In this document: piece after piece, positions 8,539 through 17,711 of the stretch
How positions within the stretch are numbered: position 1 is the stretch's first letter
Layout: every line of letters begins with the position of its first letter
Assembly: GCA_021777765.1 (NCBI GenBank)
Contig: JAJYDF010000006.1
Coordinates: forward strand, 1 to 64,000
Length of the DNA stretch: 64,000 bases
Source: Pseudomonadota bacterium
Lineage (GTDB): Bacteria; Pseudomonadota; Gammaproteobacteria; DASZBR01
Reading direction: 5' to 3'
The notes under the pieces: generated by a model
Told to the model about the DNA's origin: nothing
Databases searched by the model: none
Seen by the model: the letters and a program-made list of their open reading frames with translations, nothing else
Made by a program: the position numbers and the translations under genes

Positions 8539-10440
8539 ATGCGGTCGGCGGAAGATACGTTAATTGAACAAAATTCAACAAAAATTGAAGAAATTAAACG
8601 AAAAATTAATAATTACGTTGGTGGTAAAGAAGGCATAAAAAAGCTTGAAATTGCCTTAATGAAAGTTTTAAGAAAGTATTCGTCAGCTTTAATAAAACAT
8701 CCTTTTCTGCATGAGCAACACATTACTGCAGCTATTGAAGCCAGAAAAGAATGCGCTGAACTGGAGATTAAACACCAATTCACAACTGACGCTTCTCATA
8801 GCATGCATTTTATTTCAGATTGCTATTTTAATCTTGATAGAAATCAATCGAATTTAGCAAATTCTTATTATTGGATAAATAAGGCTCAACAACAAAATTC
8901 AGAAATAGACGCTCATAAAAAGTGGTGTTCAACGGTATCCAATGTTTATATAGATTATCTTTATGATATTCTCGCCACATGCGAGCCTAAGCAGTTATTT
9001 GATGACTGCATTCTTTTATATAAAGAAATAATTTCCATTAATCAACAACAACACAATTATGGTAGAGTGTATGATGCATTATTACGCCTATTTGATTTGT
9101 ATTGTAAAAAGCTGAATTGTCATGAGATATATTATTATAATAATCGAATTAATGAGTTGTTCGATCTTCTTCAAAATATGACTCAATGTCTACTTCAGGC
9201 TAAAAATTATACATCAATTTTACCGAATGATTTGGCTAAATTAGAAGTCATTCAAAGAAAGATAAATTATTTAGTGTCAAAGATGATAAATTTAGGTGAT
9301 TATCTCTCATTTGGTATGCGTCCTAGAAGTAACGATGAATTTTTTAATTTAGAGCGCATGTTTCTGCAACTTATTTCAATTTTTAAATCACTTGAAAAAC
9401 ATGAAGCGTCAGCAATTATATACGCATCGCTTGCGAATTTATATTATATCGCTGCAGTAGATGATCACGTGTTAAAAACTGAAATTCATATGAACAGAAT
9501 GTATGACTACGCGGATATAGCAATAAAATTAAGCCCAAATAAACAACCACCTAGAAAATTGTTAGCGGCAGAAATATATGAAATGTATGGTAGTTTTTAT
9601 GTTCAACCAGCACCTTTGAAAGCACAAAAAGCCTATATTTTATCTTTGCAGATTATAGAGCATCAATGCAAAGATGATAGGATCCCTTATTTTAGTCTCA
9701 AAGGAATGGGCGTGTGTTTAAAAAAATTAGCAACATTACGAATAGAACAACAAGACTATAGCGATAATTATTGGCAAGATATTGATGCTGATTTGCAAAT
9801 GGCAATTAGATATTTAAATGATGCGCTTACTTATTACGATAAACATTTGCAGCATTCTAATTTAAAGAAAAATGATTGTGTGGTTATGTTAAGCCAATGT
9901 CATTTTCAATTGGGCTTGCATTATGAGAAATTACTCAACGCGAAACCTGATTCTTTAGATCCTGCTTTAATTGAACATAGATATCTGAGAGCGGTATACC
10001 TTGCTAATGAATGTGAGGATTATCATTTAATCGCTAAAATACACTATCAATTAGCCAATTTTTACTACTTCCATCAAAAATTTGAAAATGCGGTATCGTC
10101 TTGGAACGAGTCAGTTAAAAATTATATTAAAGCGATTATAAAAAGAATTGGCATTACACAACAACTGACACACTTATGTAATGAATATGAAGCCATTCAA
10201 AACATGGATTTGCAATCGAATACTCAAAAAAGAAATGTCTATAATGCATTATTAAGAAATTTAACACGTTATAGTGAAGAAATTAACCAGCAAATGCCAA
10301 TTCCACACCGTCGTCAAATATCCGCGTTCTTAAGAGATATGAATGAACAGTCTGGTGAAATTGAGGTACGCGATACTAAAGAGAAAGATCGCACTGAAAG
10401 CAGTAGTGGGATGGGCGTGAAACGGAGTCGCCAGTCATAA
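8539..10440 (+). CDS. TPR-like helical protein, candidate effector
   Basis: A 633-residue, almost entirely helical protein with no recognised family. TPR-like helix pairs are visible near residues 290-335 (SAIIYASLANLYYIAAV) and 495-526 (IAKIHYQLANFYYFHQKFENAV). The spacing of Ala, Leu and Tyr between them suggests more divergent repeats. There is no signal peptide or membrane segment. The C-terminus is charged (EVRDTKEKDRTESSS) and ends in the basic KRSRQS. The start at 8539 has only a weak GAGAG site. It lies in the plus-strand cluster of similar helical proteins. TPR proteins bind other proteins; no target can be deduced. Confidence 0.72.
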   Translation: MRSAEDTLIEQNSTKIEEIKRKINNYVGGKEGIKKLEIALMKVLRKYSSALIKHPFLHEQHITAAIEARKECAELEIKHQFTTDASHSMHFISDCYFNLDRNQSNLANSYYWINKAQQQNSEIDAHKKWCSTVSNVYIDYLYDILATCEPKQLFDDCILLYKEIISINQQQHNYGRVYDALLRLFDLYCKKLNCHEIYYYNNRINELFDLLQNMTQCLLQAKNYTSILPNDLAKLEVIQRKINYLVSKMINLGDYLSFGMRPRSNDEFFNLERMFLQLISIFKSLEKHEASAIIYASLANLYYIAAVDDHVLKTEIHMNRMYDYADIAIKLSPNKQPPRKLLAAEIYEMYGSFYVQPAPLKAQKAYILSLQIIEHQCKDDRIPYFSLKGMGVCLKKLATLRIEQQDYSDNYWQDIDADLQMAIRYLNDALTYYDKHLQHSNLKKNDCVVMLSQCHFQLGLHYEKLLNAKPDSLDPALIEHRYLRAVYLANECEDYHLIAKIHYQLANFYYFHQKFENAVSSWNESVKNYIKAIIKRIGITQQLTHLCNEYEAIQNMDLQSNTQKRNVYNALLRNLTRYSEEINQQMPIPHRRQISAFLRDMNEQSGEIEVRDTKEKDRTESSSGMGVKRSRQS

Positions 10441-10566
10441 TTCATATGCATTCAACATAAAGTAAAATTGATTTTAAAATAATTTGAAATATCTTTTCTT
10501 TTGTTGAGATAATCAGGGTTTGAAATTAATAAATTTGATGTTTTCTAATTAGGGCAGGAGGCTTGC

Positions 10567-11982
10567 ATGAAAACGTTTGCCTATATTCCTCAAGGTCGTG
10601 GGGGATTCTTATCTAAAGCAACTATCGCATTGGGTTTTGATGCGCTTTACACGGATGGATTTTCAACATGCAATATTGTGATTTTCATTGGGGGTGACGC
10701 AGAAAAAACAGTTTTCTTATTTCATTTGGATCTCAATAGTTCTATGAATGAAATGAAGCAATACTTTGATTCTTTAAAGGAACCAAAACAAATTTTTATT
10801 TTAACTCATCCACAAGGTAAACGAGTGAGAGAGGAAATATTAATTTTTTTTAAACAAAAGATCACAGCAAAACCTGTAACTATTGATATAGACAATACTA
10901 TTCATGCTATCTCCGCATCAATACAACACAATGAACATAATTCACTACATCCATTTATTAAACTGTGGTCTGATAAAGAAAAGCCTGAGGTTATACTTCA
11001 TCATCCTCAAGAACAACGTTTCTTGACTGTTCATAAAATGGAAGAATGTATAGGCATAAAACACCGTGCGGTAACACGGACCTCGCGTGATAAACGACTG
11101 TTAATATTTAATGAACGATTTTGGGAACACATATTTGATTGGGAATTTAGTCCTGATGTGAAAAATGCTGCTAATAGAGAAGAGCTAGCACTTTTTTCCC
11201 AAAATGATCCTTATATAACTATTTCTAACAAGTTAACTATGCATGTTTTATCTATTCGCCACATTGTTCCTATTGGTGATGATCTAAAGACTCTCTCATT
11301 AGAAGTAGCAATTCATATAGAAACTTATCTGCATAATTATGATTATGACGCCATCTTCAAGAAAAATATGCAAGATTTACTGGCCAATAAAACAAAACGT
11401 ACTGATTACACTCCGAGCACTAATGAAGATAAAAAATTAAAAGAGGATATTACAAAAATACTTGATACTAACTCGTCTAGTTATTTATTGATTAAAGAAC
11501 TAATGAATAGCTACATAAAAAATGCGCCATCATCTGAATTTAAAACATGTATTTTAGACGAATTTTTTAGTTTTTGCAGACACTATGAAAACAGAAAAAA
11601 ATATAGTGATTATCAATTAGAGAGAACCCGACAATTAGTCACCGCTGAAAGAATTTCTGATGCAGCGAAAAAAGCATATACTGAAAAGAAATATAACCCC
11701 GCATTAAATTTATTTATGGATGAGCTGAAATATTTAACAAAATATCAAATTAATAGCCATTCTAGTTTTGCTATCGCATTTCATAATCTAGGACGTACTG
11801 CTTTTAGATTAGGGCAATTTAGTGAAGCAAAATATTTTTTAAATATTTGTTTGCAATTGCGTAAAAATTTTGCGGAATCAGATATACAAAAAATCCAGCT
11901 GACTGAAAATGCATTAAAAGATTGCGATAATGAATTAGCAAAAATGAATGAGCGAAAAAAACCGGCACAATTAAAAATGTGA
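10567..11982 (+). CDS. Two-part protein: CheD/CNF-like N-terminal segment and TPR-like C-terminus
   Basis: A 471-residue protein with a strong AGGAGG ribosome-binding site before ATG 10567. Residues 1-60 are beta-rich, with GFSTC35-NIVIFIGG followed by LFH53-LD. A Cys and a His about 18 residues apart on neighbouring strands resemble the catalytic layout of CheD and CNF1-type glutamine deamidases, but no family assignment can be made by eye. Residues about 362-430 form TPR-like helices (AYTEKKYNPALNLFMDEL and AFHNLGRTAFRLGQFSEAKYF). The tail is basic (NERKKPAQLKM). It is the last gene of the plus-strand cluster. Function is unknown; effector status is inferred from context only. Confidence 0.7.
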   Translation: MKTFAYIPQGRGGFLSKATIALGFDALYTDGFSTCNIVIFIGGDAEKTVFLFHLDLNSSMNEMKQYFDSLKEPKQIFILTHPQGKRVREEILIFFKQKITAKPVTIDIDNTIHAISASIQHNEHNSLHPFIKLWSDKEKPEVILHHPQEQRFLTVHKMEECIGIKHRAVTRTSRDKRLLIFNERFWEHIFDWEFSPDVKNAANREELALFSQNDPYITISNKLTMHVLSIRHIVPIGDDLKTLSLEVAIHIETYLHNYDYDAIFKKNMQDLLANKTKRTDYTPSTNEDKKLKEDITKILDTNSSSYLLIKELMNSYIKNAPSSEFKTCILDEFFSFCRHYENRKKYSDYQLERTRQLVTAERISDAAKKAYTEKKYNPALNLFMDELKYLTKYQINSHSSFAIAFHNLGRTAFRLGQFSEAKYFLNICLQLRKNFAESDIQKIQLTENALKDCDNELAKMNERKKPAQLKM

Positions 11983-12092
11983 CGATGGGTGAAACATAAG
12001 TTTTTGTAAAAAACGTTGCCGATATAGTTAAGTTGCCTAATATCATCATATTCGGCAACTTAAATGCTGTTAATTGACTTTAATGGATATCG

Positions 12093-12485
12093 TTAAAGTG
12101 ATTGTAAAACTTTTTCAAGTTTATTACGCACTTCGCTGGCAATTTTGTTGATTTCGGGATTTTTTACCATTTCTAAAACTGCATTGGGGTCCATGATTTC
12201 AATATAGACTTTGCCATTTTCGGTTTGTCTAATGACTATATTACATGGCAACAATAATCCGATTGATGGATCTATTGTTAATGCTTGATGGGCGAATTGT
12301 GGATTACAAGCGCCTAAAATATGATAGGCCGGCATATCTAGATTTAATTTCTTTTTAAATGTTGCTGATACATCGATATCAGTTAGTATGCCAAAACCTT
12401 CTTTTTGTAATTCATTTTTGGTTTTGTCGAAAGCGGTTTCGTAATCGTAATCTACAAATTTTCCGAATCCATATTTACTGTTCAT
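12093..12485 (-). CDS. DUF302 domain protein
   Basis: A 130-residue protein matching the DUF302 family (PF03625) along most of its length. Hallmarks are the N-terminal strand and helix YDYETAFDKTKNELQKEGFGIL, then the central YHILGACNPQFAHQAL and the GLLLPCNIVI strand with its conserved Pro-Cys. The start at 12485 has AGGAG eight bases upstream. The biochemical role of the family is not firmly established. The gene lies just upstream of rsmJ on the same strand, with 37 bases between, so the two may be co-transcribed. It faces the preceding plus-strand gene, with a possible hairpin (GTTGCCGA...TCGGCAAC, 12015-12059) between them. Confidence 0.88.
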   Translation of the reverse strand: MNSKYGFGKFVDYDYETAFDKTKNELQKEGFGILTDIDVSATFKKKLNLDMPAYHILGACNPQFAHQALTIDPSIGLLLPCNIVIRQTENGKVYIEIMDPNAVLEMVKNPEINKIASEVRNKLEKVLQSL

Positions 12486-12522
12486 TTATTACTCCTGATT
12501 TATGGGCTAATTAATTCTTAAA

Positions 12523-13299
12523 CTATTTAACATATACATCATAACGAGTATTCGTACTCGTATAAATTATAGATGGTTTTAAATGATTTAATGATGGCGC
12601 GGCTTTGGGACGTTTTACTACCACACGCTTTTTAGCAATTAATAATGCTAAATTTAATAATTCCGCTGAATCGATATCTTCACCAACAATTTCTCTTAAT
12701 GCGCGTAATTCTTTTTTTACTAAAGCAGATTTTGTACGTGATGGATACATGGGGTCTAAATAGATTACATCTGGATGATTTTCTTTTTTATTTAATAATT
12801 GTTTTAAATAGGACAGACTATCAGTATTTAATAAATTCAAATCACAATTTTGAAGAAAATCTTCATTTTGTTGTGCGCGTATTAATCCGTCTGCAAGTAA
12901 GGCAGCGATGATAGGTGAACGTTCTATCATTTGTACTTTACATCCTAAACAAGCTAATACAAATGCATCTTGGCCTAATCCTGCTGTTACATCGAGAATG
13001 GTTGGTTTGTAATTGGATTTAATTCCTACTGCTTTGGCAATGAGTTGATTTTTTCCGCCACCTTGTTTTTGTCGGTATGCAGATTTACCCGTGAGGAAAT
13101 CAACATAAATTGCGCCACCGTATTTATTTTGTTTATGGCATAGTTCTAAACGTTTTGTAGTGTAAATTAATAGCCAGTCGGTAGTGCATTGAGATAATTC
13201 GCAATAGGGTAAATTGAGTTGTGTTGCGAGATGTTGTGCACGATGTTTATTTTCTGGAGTGTCAGAGGAAATGGAGCAGTTGTAAATATTTAATGGCAT
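12523..13299 (-). CDS. rsmJ: 16S rRNA (guanine1516-N2)-methyltransferase RsmJ
   Basis: A 258-residue SAM-dependent methyltransferase matching RsmJ (YhiQ). It methylates G1516 in helix 45 of 16S rRNA. Features are the family signature GGGKNQLIAKAVG, the SAM-binding motif ILDVTAGLGQDAFVLA, the acidic motif MIERSP and the catalytic-loop motif VIYLDPMYPSR. The length is close to the E. coli protein (250). The start is at the ATG at 13299. A REP-like palindrome separates it from the upstream desaturase gene. Confidence 0.93.
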   Translation of the reverse strand: MPLNIYNCSISSDTPENKHRAQHLATQLNLPYCELSQCTTDWLLIYTTKRLELCHKQNKYGGAIYVDFLTGKSAYRQKQGGGKNQLIAKAVGIKSNYKPTILDVTAGLGQDAFVLACLGCKVQMIERSPIIAALLADGLIRAQQNEDFLQNCDLNLLNTDSLSYLKQLLNKKENHPDVIYLDPMYPSRTKSALVKKELRALREIVGEDIDSAELLNLALLIAKKRVVVKRPKAAPSLNHLKPSIIYTSTNTRYDVYVK

Positions 13300-13324
13300 A
13301 ATTTATTCATTAATTTATTAAAAC

Positions 13325-13370
13325 CACCCTCATCCGCCTTCGGCACCTTCTCCCGCAAGCGGGAGAAGGA
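13325..13370 (+). repeat. REP-like palindrome, copy 1
   Basis: Reads CACCCTCATCCGCCTTCGGC, then a perfect 11-base stem CCTTCTCCCGC-AA-GCGGGAGAAGG (13346-13369). It lies between rsmJ and the desaturase gene and abuts the latter's stop codon. Other copies are at 16848, 20772 (partial), 48517, 54629 and 61288 (inverted). Confidence 0.9.
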
Positions 13371-13373
13371 AAA

Positions 13374-14555
13374 CTAGATGTGTGTCGAAATCGATTTAAA
13401 CCCTTTTAAATGATTGGCAAATTGAATCAAAGCTTGTATACCTGTTTGTTCAGCTTGTTTACACCATTCTTGCAAAGCGTCTAATAATTCTTTTTGTGAT
13501 GCATTAGTACGGCGCCAAATTTCTTGCAATTTTTGACGATATTGATAAACCAATTGCAGCGCTTTATCTTCATTTAAAAGTTTTGTTAAACGTAATTTAT
13601 TTTTTTCACTGATCAATGTCGTTTCACGAATTAATAATGATTTGGCGCGGTCATAAAGTTCACGACTTTTTTCACCAGCTTTTCTTTTCTCTTCATGAAA
13701 CACAGGAATAATTACTGTTTTACTATATTGCGACATAATTTGAAAACGATTGAGAATAATCGCTTTTAGTGTTTCCATATCAATGCAATTTTTATTCTTG
13801 ATAATTGCCAATTTAGGTGCAATTTTTTTAATTTGTGCTAATCGGAAAAAGCGTAATACTGAAATATAAAACCAGCCTAAATCAATTTCCCACCATTTTG
13901 ATGAAAATTTTGCTGATGACCCAAAGGTGTGATGATTATTATGTAATTCTTCACCGCCTAGAAATAATCCCCAGGGCACAATATTGCGTGATGCATCTGG
14001 GCATTCATAATTACGGTAACCCCAATAATGTCCAATGCCATTTATCACACCAGCAGCAAAAAATGGAATCCAGATCATTTGCAATCCAAAAATGGTGATA
14101 CCAGGTAATCCAAATAGTAACAAATCAATGATCGCCATCAGTGTAATACCGAGATAATTTCGCGGATGGTATAGATGACGTTCTAACCAATCATCAGGCG
14201 TGCCTTGGCCATAATGTTCCATATCATCACTGTTTTTTGCTGCTTCTTGATAGAGTTCTGCGCCTTCCCATAATACTTTGTTGATGCCAAAAGTTTGCGG
14301 GCTATGTGGGTCTTCCATGGTTTCACATTTTGCATGATGTTTACGATGAATTGCAGTCCATTCTTTAGTACGCATCCCTGTTGTTAACCATAACCAAAAG
14401 CGGAAAATATGACTAATGAAAGGATGTAAATCTAATGCACGGTGTGCTTGGCAACGATGTAAATATAATGTGACACTAATGATTGTCATTTGCGTTAAGA
14501 TAAGTGTTGCAATGACGTAACCCCAAAAAGATAAATTTAAAATTCCATATAGCAT
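13374..14555 (-). CDS. Membrane fatty-acid desaturase (delta-9 acyl desaturase family)
   Basis: A 393-residue integral membrane desaturase of the stearoyl-CoA desaturase type, which introduces a double bond into saturated acyl chains. All three iron-binding histidine boxes are present: HRCQAH (33-38), HRKHH (70-74) and HNNHH (205-209), the last in the ELHNNHHTFG context. Hydrophobic segments near 10-30, 45-60, 133-152 and 155-175 fit the usual four membrane helices. The C-terminal ~140 residues are hydrophilic and helical, longer than the minimal family. It is transcribed divergently from mutM. A role in membrane fluidity or unsaturated fatty acid supply is inferred from the family. Confidence 0.93.
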   Translation of the reverse strand: MLYGILNLSFWGYVIATLILTQMTIISVTLYLHRCQAHRALDLHPFISHIFRFWLWLTTGMRTKEWTAIHRKHHAKCETMEDPHSPQTFGINKVLWEGAELYQEAAKNSDDMEHYGQGTPDDWLERHLYHPRNYLGITLMAIIDLLLFGLPGITIFGLQMIWIPFFAAGVINGIGHYWGYRNYECPDASRNIVPWGLFLGGEELHNNHHTFGSSAKFSSKWWEIDLGWFYISVLRFFRLAQIKKIAPKLAIIKNKNCIDMETLKAIILNRFQIMSQYSKTVIIPVFHEEKRKAGEKSRELYDRAKSLLIRETTLISEKNKLRLTKLLNEDKALQLVYQYRQKLQEIWRRTNASQKELLDALQEWCKQAEQTGIQALIQFANHLKGFKSISTHI

Positions 14556-14618
14556 GTAGATAGTAGCCTTTTGTCAAAGAAAAAAATTAATTAAATTTAA
14601 TTCGAGAGTTAATTATAT

Positions 14619-15440
14619 ATGCCTGAATTACCCGAAGTAGAAACCGTAAGGCGTGGCATTATACCACACCTCATTAATCAACGTATTGTAAATGTCATTA
14701 TCCGACAAGCGCAATTACGATGGCCTATTCCACCTTATTTTGCTAAAAACGTGAAAGGGCAAATTATTAATCAAATTACCCGTCGCGGTAAATATCTTTT
14801 ATTACATACAGCGCAAGGTACTGTGATTATCCATCTAGGAATGTCAGGTCATTTACGTGTAATAACGCGTGAAGAGGATCCAAAAAAGCATGATCATGTT
14901 GATTTGATTATGGATAATGGTTGTTCAATGCGATTTAACGATCCAAGACGGTTTGGCACTATTTTATGGACTAATGATGACCCCATGCTTCATCCTTTAT
15001 TGGCTGAATTAGGACCAGAACCCTTATCAGATGACTTTAATGCCGGTTATTTATTACAACGCGCACAGCGCCGTCATATTGCCATTAAACAATTTATTAT
15101 GGATGGCAGAATAGTCGTTGGCGTGGGTAATATTTATGCCAACGAAGCATTATTTATGGCACGCATTCATCCTTTAGCAGCAGCAGGAAAAATTTCATTT
15201 AAACAATATAAAATATTAGTAGAGGCCATAAAAAAAATATTATCTGCAGCAATTGAAAGTGGTGGCAGCACCATAAGAGATTTTTTAAATAGTGAAGGAA
15301 AACCGGGATATTTTGTACAAAAATTACAAGTGTATGGACGTGTTGGTTTACCTTGTCATAAATGTAAAACAGTATTGGAAGAAATTCGTATTAGCGATCG
15401 TAGCAGTGTTTTTTGTTCAAATTGTCAGATTAAATATTAA
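14619..15440 (+). CDS. mutM: Formamidopyrimidine-DNA glycosylase MutM (Fpg)
   Basis: A 273-residue bifunctional DNA glycosylase/AP lyase that removes oxidised purines such as 8-oxoguanine. The N-terminus PELPEVETVRRG carries the catalytic proline (Pro2 before Met removal) and Glu3. RRGKYLL supplies the conserved lysine near residue 58. GVGNIYANEALF is the helix-two-turn-helix. The C-terminal zinc finger is Cys246, Cys249, Cys266 and Cys269. Length and start match the family (269 in E. coli). Its stop lies one base from the stop of the convergent MFS gene. Confidence 0.97.
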   Translation: MPELPEVETVRRGIIPHLINQRIVNVIIRQAQLRWPIPPYFAKNVKGQIINQITRRGKYLLLHTAQGTVIIHLGMSGHLRVITREEDPKKHDHVDLIMDNGCSMRFNDPRRFGTILWTNDDPMLHPLLAELGPEPLSDDFNAGYLLQRAQRRHIAIKQFIMDGRIVVGVGNIYANEALFMARIHPLAAAGKISFKQYKILVEAIKKILSAAIESGGSTIRDFLNSEGKPGYFVQKLQVYGRVGLPCHKCKTVLEEIRISDRSSVFCSNCQIKY

Positions 15441-15441
15441 T

Positions 15442-16707
15442 TTATATGGGCTCTATTTCTTGATTATTTAATTCTACATTTGCTTTTTCTGTTTTTAAAT
15501 TAATCATGCACAATCCGCTAATTAATAAAAATATTCCTGCAAACCAAATCGGTGCCGCAACATTTAAATCAGCCAGAAATGCTGAAGATAATCCGGTGAT
15601 AGCAAATGTCAGTGCCATAATTGAACCCGTAATACCCATGACCCAACCTTGAGCATTTTCATCCACTTGATTAGAAAATAAAGTAATTATCATGGAATAA
15701 GCGATAGCAACAGCGGCTCCAATCGGCGCAGTAAAGATCCAAAGCCAAATAACTTGATGTGTTAAGACTGAGAATAGCGTGAGTATTGCCGCGAATATCA
15801 ATCCGATAATAATTGTTGGAATTAACGCATATCGTTGTGAAAAATAATTGACTAAAAAACCAAATCCTAAGCCAAATCCACCTGCTAATACCGCCATAAA
15901 TAATCCAATTTGAGACGTGTCAAATTGATAACGACCTGCTAAAAACATTGAAATAAATGAATAATAGCTACTCCACCCTAATAACATTAATAAAAAAATT
16001 ACCGATAGATGTCGCACTTTATCATGTTGAAAAGCAGATATAAAAATAGTTATCGCTCTATGTAATTTAACATTGATAGTACCTTTTTTGTTAAATGTTT
16101 CACGAAATAATTTAATTAATAATAATGCATTGATTAATGATATCAGTGCAGCAAAATAAAATGGTGTCGATAAATTAAACCATGATACAAAATGATTATT
16201 TGAGAAAAATGCGCCGCACAGTGGGCCACAGACAAAACCAAATGAGCAGAAAAATAAAATGTAGCCTATATTGCGTGTTTTATGTTCTGGGGTGCTGATA
16301 TCAATAATAGATGCTTGTGCAATGGATTGACTGCCGGCAGTAAATCCAGCGATGATTCGGCCTAAAATTAATAATGTAAAACTATGAATATCGACTGCAA
16401 TTGCTGCGGCTAAATAGCCGATGACTGATCCGATTAAACTAATTAATAATGATTTTTTTCGACCAATAATATCTGAAAGATCGCCTAAATAAGCTGCGCC
16501 AAAAAACCAACACAACATAAAAATGCTGATGGTGAAACCAAAAGCGAAGTGTCGCATTGTTAAATTCGCTGCAATATTTATAAAGCCACTTTGCGGATCC
16601 ACTAATAAAGTATTTAATATAGGGAATAATAATCCTAATCCCATACCATCTACAAAAATAGCAAGAAATAGAGGTGCAGCAGCGGAGAAAAATTTTGGAG
16701 AATTCAT
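15442..16707 (-). CDS. MFS transporter, TetA-like drug efflux family
   Basis: A 421-residue protein with about twelve hydrophobic segments. It has the MFS motif A GDLSDIIGRKKSL between helices 2 and 3 and the GRIIAGFTAGSQS motif on helix 4. The pattern GLLFPILNTLL in helix 1 and the overall layout resemble the DHA1 TetA/multidrug branch. The substrate cannot be told from sequence. A TTG six bases earlier is in frame, but the ATG at 16707 is preceded by GGAAGA and is preferred. It converges on mutM with a one-base gap. Confidence 0.88.
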   Translation of the reverse strand: MNSPKFFSAAAPLFLAIFVDGMGLGLLFPILNTLLVDPQSGFINIAANLTMRHFAFGFTISIFMLCWFFGAAYLGDLSDIIGRKKSLLISLIGSVIGYLAAAIAVDIHSFTLLILGRIIAGFTAGSQSIAQASIIDISTPEHKTRNIGYILFFCSFGFVCGPLCGAFFSNNHFVSWFNLSTPFYFAALISLINALLLIKLFRETFNKKGTINVKLHRAITIFISAFQHDKVRHLSVIFLLMLLGWSSYYSFISMFLAGRYQFDTSQIGLFMAVLAGGFGLGFGFLVNYFSQRYALIPTIIIGLIFAAILTLFSVLTHQVIWLWIFTAPIGAAVAIAYSMIITLFSNQVDENAQGWVMGITGSIMALTFAITGLSSAFLADLNVAAPIWFAGIFLLISGLCMINLKTEKANVELNNQEIEPI

Positions 16708-16847
16708 AGACAAGATCTTCCGGTTTGATCGAACACAAAATTATATCATAGTAAAAGGTGCGAGGCATTAATAAGTGGGGGAATAGATTTTTTTTATTCG
16801 CTCCGAGGGGGGCGCGGAGTATTAAAATGTATTGAAGATTAATTTAG

Positions 16848-16900
16848 CACCCCCTCATCTACCGAAGTCACCTTCTCCCGCAAGCGGGAGAAGGAAAAAA
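16848..16900 (+). repeat. REP-like palindrome, copy 2
   Basis: CACCCCCTCATCTACCGAAG followed by the stem CCTTCTCCCGC-AA-GCGGGAGAAGG. The first half is diverged from other copies (TACCGAAG for GCCTTCGG). It lies about 70 bases upstream of the sodC start. Confidence 0.85.
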
Positions 16901-16970
16901 AGGGGAGGTGGTTTGCTCTATTATTATTACTCGGTATAAAATTTGTTTTTTATTATTCAAGGAGGAGTGT

Positions 16971-17474
16971 ATGAAAAAATTAATTTTTTTAGGCGCATTA
17001 GCTTTCGGTATTTTGATAAGTAGTATTGCTTTTGCAGACATTACTATCCCAATGTATCTCACAGCGGCTCATGGTCAGGGTAAATTTATTGGTAATATTG
17101 TCGCTTCTGATACATCAGGTGGATTAATGTTAGTGCCACACTTAACTGGGTTAACACCTGGTGCACATGGATTTCATATCCATCAAAATCCCAGTTGTGA
17201 TAATAATGGTATGGCTGCTGGTGGGCATTTAGATCCAAGTCATACTAATCAACATTTAGGTCCAAATAATCCGAGTGGTCATTTAGGGGATTTACCTGTT
17301 TTAATTGTTGATCAAAATGGGAAAGCATCTACGCCCGTTGTTGCTTCTCGATTAAATACAGGATTTTTGAAAGGGCATACGTTAATGATTCATCAAAATG
17401 GTGATAATTACTCAGATATTCCTGAAGCGAATGGTGGTGGTGGACCGCGAGTTGCGTGTGGGATTGTGCCTTAA
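16971..17474 (+). CDS. sodC: Periplasmic Cu/Zn superoxide dismutase
   Basis: A 167-residue Cu/Zn superoxide dismutase that converts superoxide to peroxide and oxygen in the periplasm. It has a signal peptide (MKKLIFLGALAFGILISS, cleavage near AFA-D at residue 22). Metal ligands in mature-family context are His69 and His71 (HGFHIHQ), bridging His86 (GGHLDP), His95, His104 and Asp107 (GHLGD), and His141 (MIHQNGDNY). Cys76 and Cys163 can form the conserved disulfide. ATG 16971 has a perfect AAGGAGGAG site; the frame also runs upstream but the signal peptide fixes the start. In intracellular pathogens such enzymes help resist the host oxidative burst. Confidence 0.96.
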   Translation: MKKLIFLGALAFGILISSIAFADITIPMYLTAAHGQGKFIGNIVASDTSGGLMLVPHLTGLTPGAHGFHIHQNPSCDNNGMAAGGHLDPSHTNQHLGPNNPSGHLGDLPVLIVDQNGKASTPVVASRLNTGFLKGHTLMIHQNGDNYSDIPEANGGGGPRVACGIVP

Positions 17475-17497
17475 CGTAAAAATTTCTTATCAATTTT

Positions 17498-17672
17498 GTC
17501 ATTCCCGCTCGCACAGAAAATAGCGGAAATATATATCTATCAAGCGGGAATCTATTTCTGAATTTATAACTTGTATTGATTACTTATTAATAGGACTTCG
17601 ATAGTTATTGCGCTATAGATTCCCGCTTGATAGTTCAATATTTTTTACAAATTTTTATCGTGCGGGAATGAC
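17498..17672. repeat. Palindromic element with GTCATTCCCGC ends, copy A
   Basis: A 175-base element bounded by GTCATTCCCGC (17498) and GCGGGAATGAC (ending 17672). Inside is a second inverted pair, CTATCAAGCGGGAATCTAT and ATAGATTCCCGCTTGATAG, so the whole element can fold into a long hairpin. There is no open reading frame. It fills the gap between sodC and the esterase gene. A related copy is at 55633-55799. Confidence 0.85.
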
Positions 17673-17711
17673 ACAACCAATAATTTTACAATCTAGTAAT
17701 TAAATATATTT

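Noticed and set aside
12015..12059. GTTGCCGATAT / ATATTCGGCAAC hairpin between convergent genes
   Set aside because: The loop is 22 bases, one arm has a bulge and there is no T-run on either strand, so a terminator call is not supported.
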